Shown here: positions 60,251 through 63,228 of the stretch, one piece after another | Numbering within the stretch: position 1 is the first letter of the stretch | Layout of the letters: the number at the start of each line of letters is the position of its first letter | Source: Pseudomonas sp. GM21 | GTDB lineage: Bacteria > Pseudomonadota > Gammaproteobacteria > Pseudomonadales > Pseudomonadaceae | Assembly (NCBI RefSeq): GCF_000282215.1 | Contig: NZ_AKJS01000078.1 | Coordinates: 1-63,228 of the forward strand | Direction: 5' to 3' | DNA: 63,228 nt | Made by a program: the position numbers and the translations under genes | The notes under the pieces: generated by a model | The model's database searches: none | Told to the model about the DNA's origin: nothing | Seen by the model: the letters and a program-made list of their open reading frames with translations, nothing else

Positions 60251-61454
60251 CGCCTTGATCATCGACGCGGTGCGGACCCCGATCGGTCGCTATGCCGGTG
60301 CCTTGAGCAGCGTGCGCGCCGACGACCTCGGCGCGGTGCCGCTGCGCGAATTGCTGCGCCGCCACCCACAGGTCGACTGGACGTCCGTTGATGATGTGAT
60401 CTACGGCTGCGCCAACCAGGCCGGCGAAGACAACCGCAACGTCGCCCGCATGTCGGCGCTGCTGGCAGGCTTGCCAGTCAGCGTGCCCGGCACCACGCTC
60501 AACCGTTTGTGCGGTTCCGGGCTCGACGCCATCGGCACCGCAGCGCGAGCGATTCGCTGTGGCGAGGCCGGGCTGATGCTGGTCGGCGGCGTCGAATCGA
60601 TGTCCCGTGCGCCACTGGTGATGGGCAAGGCCGAGCAGGCGTTTTCCCGTGACGCGCAGATCTACGACACCACCATTGGCTGGCGTTTCGTCAATCCGCT
60701 GATGAAGAAAACTTTCGGCATCGACTCCATGCCGGAAACCGCCGAGAACGTCGCTGAGCAGTTCAACATTTCCCGTGCCGACCAAGACGCCTTCGCCCTG
60801 CGCAGCCAGCAACGCGCCGGCGCGGCCCAGGCCAGCGGGCGCTTGGCCAAAGAAATCGTCGCGGTAGAAATTCCCCAGCGCAAAGGCCCGGCCAAAGTCG
60901 TCGAACACGATGAGCACCCGCGCGGCGACACCACGCTGGAGCAATTGCAAAAACTCGGCACACCGTTCCGCGAAGGCGGCAGCATCACTGCCGGCAACGC
61001 CTCCGGGGTCAACGACGGCGCCTGCGCGCTGCTGCTGGCCAGCCCGGAAGTTGCCAAACGCCACGGCCTGAAGGCTCGCGGCCGGGTGGTCGCCATGGCC
61101 ACCGCCGGTGTCGAGCCGCGCATCATGGGCATCGGCCCGGTGCCGGCAACGCGCAAAGTGCTGGAACTGGCCAACCTGAGCCTGGCCGACATGGACGTGA
61201 TCGAACTCAACGAAGCCTTCGCCGCACAAGGTCTGGCGGTGCTGCGCGAGTTGGGCCTGGGCGATACCGACCCTCGCGTCAACCCGAACGGCGGCGCGAT
61301 TGCCCTGGGTCATCCGCTGGGCATGAGTGGCGCGCGACTGGTGACCACCGCCCTGCATGAGCTTGAGGAACGGAATGGCCGCTATGCCCTGTGCACCATG
61401 TGCATCGGCGTTGGCCAAGGCATCGCGCTGATCATCGAGCGCTTATCCGACTAA
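60243..61454 (+). CDS. paaJ: PaaJ, 3-oxoadipyl-CoA thiolase
   Basis: 403 aa thiolase (also cleaves 3-oxo-5,6-dehydrosuberyl-CoA). The acyl-enzyme cysteine is in [12 protein letters not shown]. The His and second Cys are in [20 protein letters not shown] and [11 protein letters not shown]. The ATG lies within the end of paaI (overlap of eight bases), so the set is translationally coupled. Confidence 0.94.
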   Translation: MNDALIIDAVRTPIGRYAGALSSVRADDLGAVPLRELLRRHPQVDWTSVDDVIYGCANQAGEDNRNVARMSALLAGLPVSVPGTTLNRLCGSGLDAIGTAARAIRCGEAGLMLVGGVESMSRAPLVMGKAEQAFSRDAQIYDTTIGWRFVNPLMKKTFGIDSMPETAENVAEQFNISRADQDAFALRSQQRAGAAQASGRLAKEIVAVEIPQRKGPAKVVEHDEHPRGDTTLEQLQKLGTPFREGGSITAGNASGVNDGACALLLASPEVAKRHGLKARGRVVAMATAGVEPRIMGIGPVPATRKVLELANLSLADMDVIELNEAFAAQGLAVLRELGLGDTDPRVNPNGGAIALGHPLGMSGARLVTTALHELEERNGRYALCTMCIGVGQGIALIIERLSD

Positions 61455-61552
61455 AGAATCGCGATTCCCAAGGAGCCGAGAGGTATCCTTGGGGCATGCA
61501 CTCAAGCCCTGCCATGGCGGGGTCGGAACACAACAATAATTCGAGTGAAGTT

Positions 61553-62878
61553 ATGAACATGCCAATTGCCAAAGCCGTGCTTGATCCCGTGCTGGACCCG
61601 CTGGAAACCGCCAGCATCGACGAATTGCGTCAACACCAGCTGGATCGACTGCGCTGGAGCCTGAACCACGCCTACAACAATGTGCCGCTGTACCGTCAGC
61701 GCTTCGATGCCCTGGGCGTGCACCCGGACGACATCAAATCGCTGGAAGACCTGGCAAAGTTTCCGTTCACCACCAAAAACGACCTGCGCGATAACTACCC
61801 CTACGGCATGTTTGCCGTGCCGATGAACGAAGTCGTGCGCCTGCACGCCTCCAGCGGCACCACCGGCAAACCGACTGTCGTCGGCTACACCCAGAACGAC
61901 ATCGATACCTGGGCCAACGTCGTTGCCCGTTCGATTCGCGCAGCCGGCGGTCGTCGTGGCGACAAGGTGCATATTTCCTATGGCTACGGCCTGTTCACCG
62001 GCGGCCTCGGCGCCCACTACGGTGCTGAACGCCTGGGTTGCACGGTGATTCCGATGTCCGGTGGCCAAACCGAGAAACAGGTGCAACTGATCAAGGATTT
62101 CCAGCCGGACATCATCATGGTCACGCCGTCCTACATGCTCAACATCGCCGATGAAATCGAGCGCCAGGGCATCGACCCGCACAAACTGGCCCTGCGCCTG
62201 GGCATCTTTGGCGCCGAGCCGTGGACCGGCGAACTGCGCAGCGCCATCGAGAACCGCCTGGGCATCACCGCGCTAGACATCTACGGCCTGTCGGAAATCA
62301 TGGGCCCGGGCGTCGCCATGGAATGCGCCGAAACCAAGGACGGGCCGACGATCTGGGAAGACCACTTCTACCCGGAAATCATCGACCCGATCACCGGCGA
62401 AGTGCTGCCGGACGGGCAGATGGGCGAACTGGTGTTCACCTCCCTGAGCAAAGAAGCCTTGCCGATGATCCGCTACCGCACCCGCGACCTGACGCGCCTG
62501 CTGCCAGGCACCGCGCGGCCGATGCGTCGGATCGACAAAATCACCGGGCGCAGCGATGACATGCTGATCATCCGTGGGGTCAATGTGTTCCCGACGCAGA
62601 TCGAGGAGCAGGTGCTGAAAATAAAACAGCTTTCAGAATCCTATGAGATCCATCTGTATCGCAATGGCAACCTGGACAGTGTGGATGTGCATGTGGAGCT
62701 CAAGGCTGAACATCAACACCTGAGCGATGAACAGCAAAAGGCTGTTTGTGGCGAGTTGAGTCGGCATATCAAGACGTATATCGGGATCAGTTCGCGGATT
62801 GTTTTGCAGCCAATGCATTCGATCAAGCGCTCTGAGGGCAAGGCTTGTCACGTGATGGACAAACGCCCGAAAGCATGA
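61553..62878 (+). CDS. paaK: PaaK, phenylacetate-CoA ligase
   Basis: 441 aa adenylate-forming enzyme that starts the pathway by making phenylacetyl-CoA. The ATP loop is HASSGTTGKPTVVGYT. Core motifs are IYGLSEIMGPGVAMEC and YRTRDLTRLLPG, and the C-terminal lid is RSDDMLIIRGVNVFPTQIE. There is a second ATG two codons on. It is 99 bases after paaJ and is followed by an intrinsic terminator. The start in a spacer rather than an overlap allows a separate promoter. Confidence 0.95.
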   Translation: MNMPIAKAVLDPVLDPLETASIDELRQHQLDRLRWSLNHAYNNVPLYRQRFDALGVHPDDIKSLEDLAKFPFTTKNDLRDNYPYGMFAVPMNEVVRLHASSGTTGKPTVVGYTQNDIDTWANVVARSIRAAGGRRGDKVHISYGYGLFTGGLGAHYGAERLGCTVIPMSGGQTEKQVQLIKDFQPDIIMVTPSYMLNIADEIERQGIDPHKLALRLGIFGAEPWTGELRSAIENRLGITALDIYGLSEIMGPGVAMECAETKDGPTIWEDHFYPEIIDPITGEVLPDGQMGELVFTSLSKEALPMIRYRTRDLTRLLPGTARPMRRIDKITGRSDDMLIIRGVNVFPTQIEEQVLKIKQLSESYEIHLYRNGNLDSVDVHVELKAEHQHLSDEQQKAVCGELSRHIKTYIGISSRIVLQPMHSIKRSEGKACHVMDKRPKA

Positions 62879-62894
62879 CTGCTGCACCTTTATG

Positions 62895-62918
62895 ACCCCG
62901 CTTATGCGGGGTTTTTTT
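62895..62918 (+). terminator. Intrinsic terminator after paaK
   Basis: A seven-base perfect GC stem (accccgc / gcggggt), loop TTAT, is followed by seven T. It closes the paaF-K operon. Confidence 0.92.
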
Positions 62919-62935
62919 GTCTGATCGCACGCCTT

Positions 62936-63046
62936 TCTGTGGGAGCGAGCCTGCTCGCGAAGACGGCCTGACAGCCAACCTCACTTCTACGGATGTACCC
63001 GGTTCCTGTAGGAGCTGGCTTGCCAGCGAAGACGGCCTGGCAGCCG
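62936..63046. repeat. Two REP-like units in direct orientation
   Basis: gggagcgagcctgctcgcga and tgtaggagctggcttgccag each precede agacggcctg-cagcc. They stand about 70 bases apart in the same orientation. This differs from the inverted pairs elsewhere. The second belongs to a different REP subgroup. Confidence 0.75.
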
Positions 63047-63107
63047 ACCATTTTCTCACTGGTGTACATATCCATTTCTGCGGTTACGGCGGCTGACGGT
63101 TTCGCTC

Positions 63108-63228
63108 TTACAGCGACTCACTTTTCCAAACGCCGAAAAGTAAGCAAAAGGCTTTGCCCCTCCATTCGGTGCCTCGCCCAGGCTCGGCATGCCCTCACTC
63201 CGGCATTGCTCCGGGGGCCCGCCGCCAT
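63108..63228. repeat. Dispersed fluorescens-group repeat, cut by the window end
   Basis: The segment beginning agcgactcacttttccaaac and continuing ccgaaaagtaagcaaaagg resembles a repeated non-coding block familiar from fluorescens-group genomes (recalled, not searched). No coding content; it runs out of the window. Confidence 0.45.

Overview
The window is high-GC chromosomal DNA that looks like a plant- or soil-associated Pseudomonas of the fluorescens group. The protein repertoire fits: metallothionein, Fec-type iron uptake, dCACHE chemoreceptors, small families known only from Pseudomonas, and phenylacetate and indole-acetate catabolism. So do the dispersed REP palindromes (core gggagcgagcctgctcgc, at about ten sites) and a second family of 130-147 bp inverted repeats that begin gtagcagctg and end cagctgctac. 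No rRNA, tRNA, CRISPR array or transposase was found.

Layout. 0-5 kb: small housekeeping and accessory genes (MDR oxidoreductase, XapX membrane protein, AraC and LysR regulators, metallothionein, paired YdcZ-type transporters). 5-11 kb: a Na+/H+ antiporter, a dCACHE chemoreceptor, and a two-component system with PepSY proteins; the order recalls PA2653-PA2659 of P. aeruginosa (antiporter-TlpQ-BqsS/BqsR-PepSY). 11-18 kb: patatin-like phospholipase, queD, codBA, and a DapF-fold protein without the catalytic cysteines, divergent from an MFS exporter. 18-22 kb: fecIRA. 22-28 kb: an aldehyde dehydrogenase, a c-type cytochrome, an outer-membrane channel and a second dCACHE chemoreceptor. 28-40 kb: a complete indole-3-acetate catabolic cluster (iacA-B-I-H-C-D-E-F, plus iacG 2 kb away), bounded by a FixJ/StyR-type response regulator on one side and a PAS histidine kinase on the other, with a FeaR-type AraC protein inside. 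40-43 kb: an AT-richer islet with two unrecognised overlapping genes, a possible small RNA and a DUF6124-type gene, closed by a decayed copy of the kinase 3' end. 43-47 kb: aromatic amine dehydrogenase (aauBEDA) and a cytochrome. 48-54 kb: MFS carrier, GlxA-type regulator, copper amine oxidase tynA and feaR. 54.5-63 kb: phenylacetate genes paaX, paaY and paaFGHIJK.

The catabolic genes join into one scheme, which is my inference. Two periplasmic amine-oxidising enzymes (TTQ-type AADH and topaquinone-type TynA) would turn phenylethylamine, tyramine and tryptamine into arylacetaldehydes. The aldehyde dehydrogenase would give phenylacetate and indole-3-acetate. PaaK/FGHIJ and the Iac enzymes would then degrade these to central metabolites and catechol. 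Chemoreceptors, two FeaR paralogues, PaaX and the iac two-component pair are the likely sensing layer. The ring-opening Paa genes (paaABCDE, paaZ) are not in the window.

The most unusual signal is the long leader in front of two DUF6124-type paralogues (about 28.6 and 42.3 kb). It carries three hairpins whose loops are mutually complementary, and the two copies differ by compensatory changes in all three loops. This looks like an RNA that switches between alternative loop-loop contacts. The other notable structure is the 40-43 kb islet at the duplicated 3' end of the iac-linked kinase.
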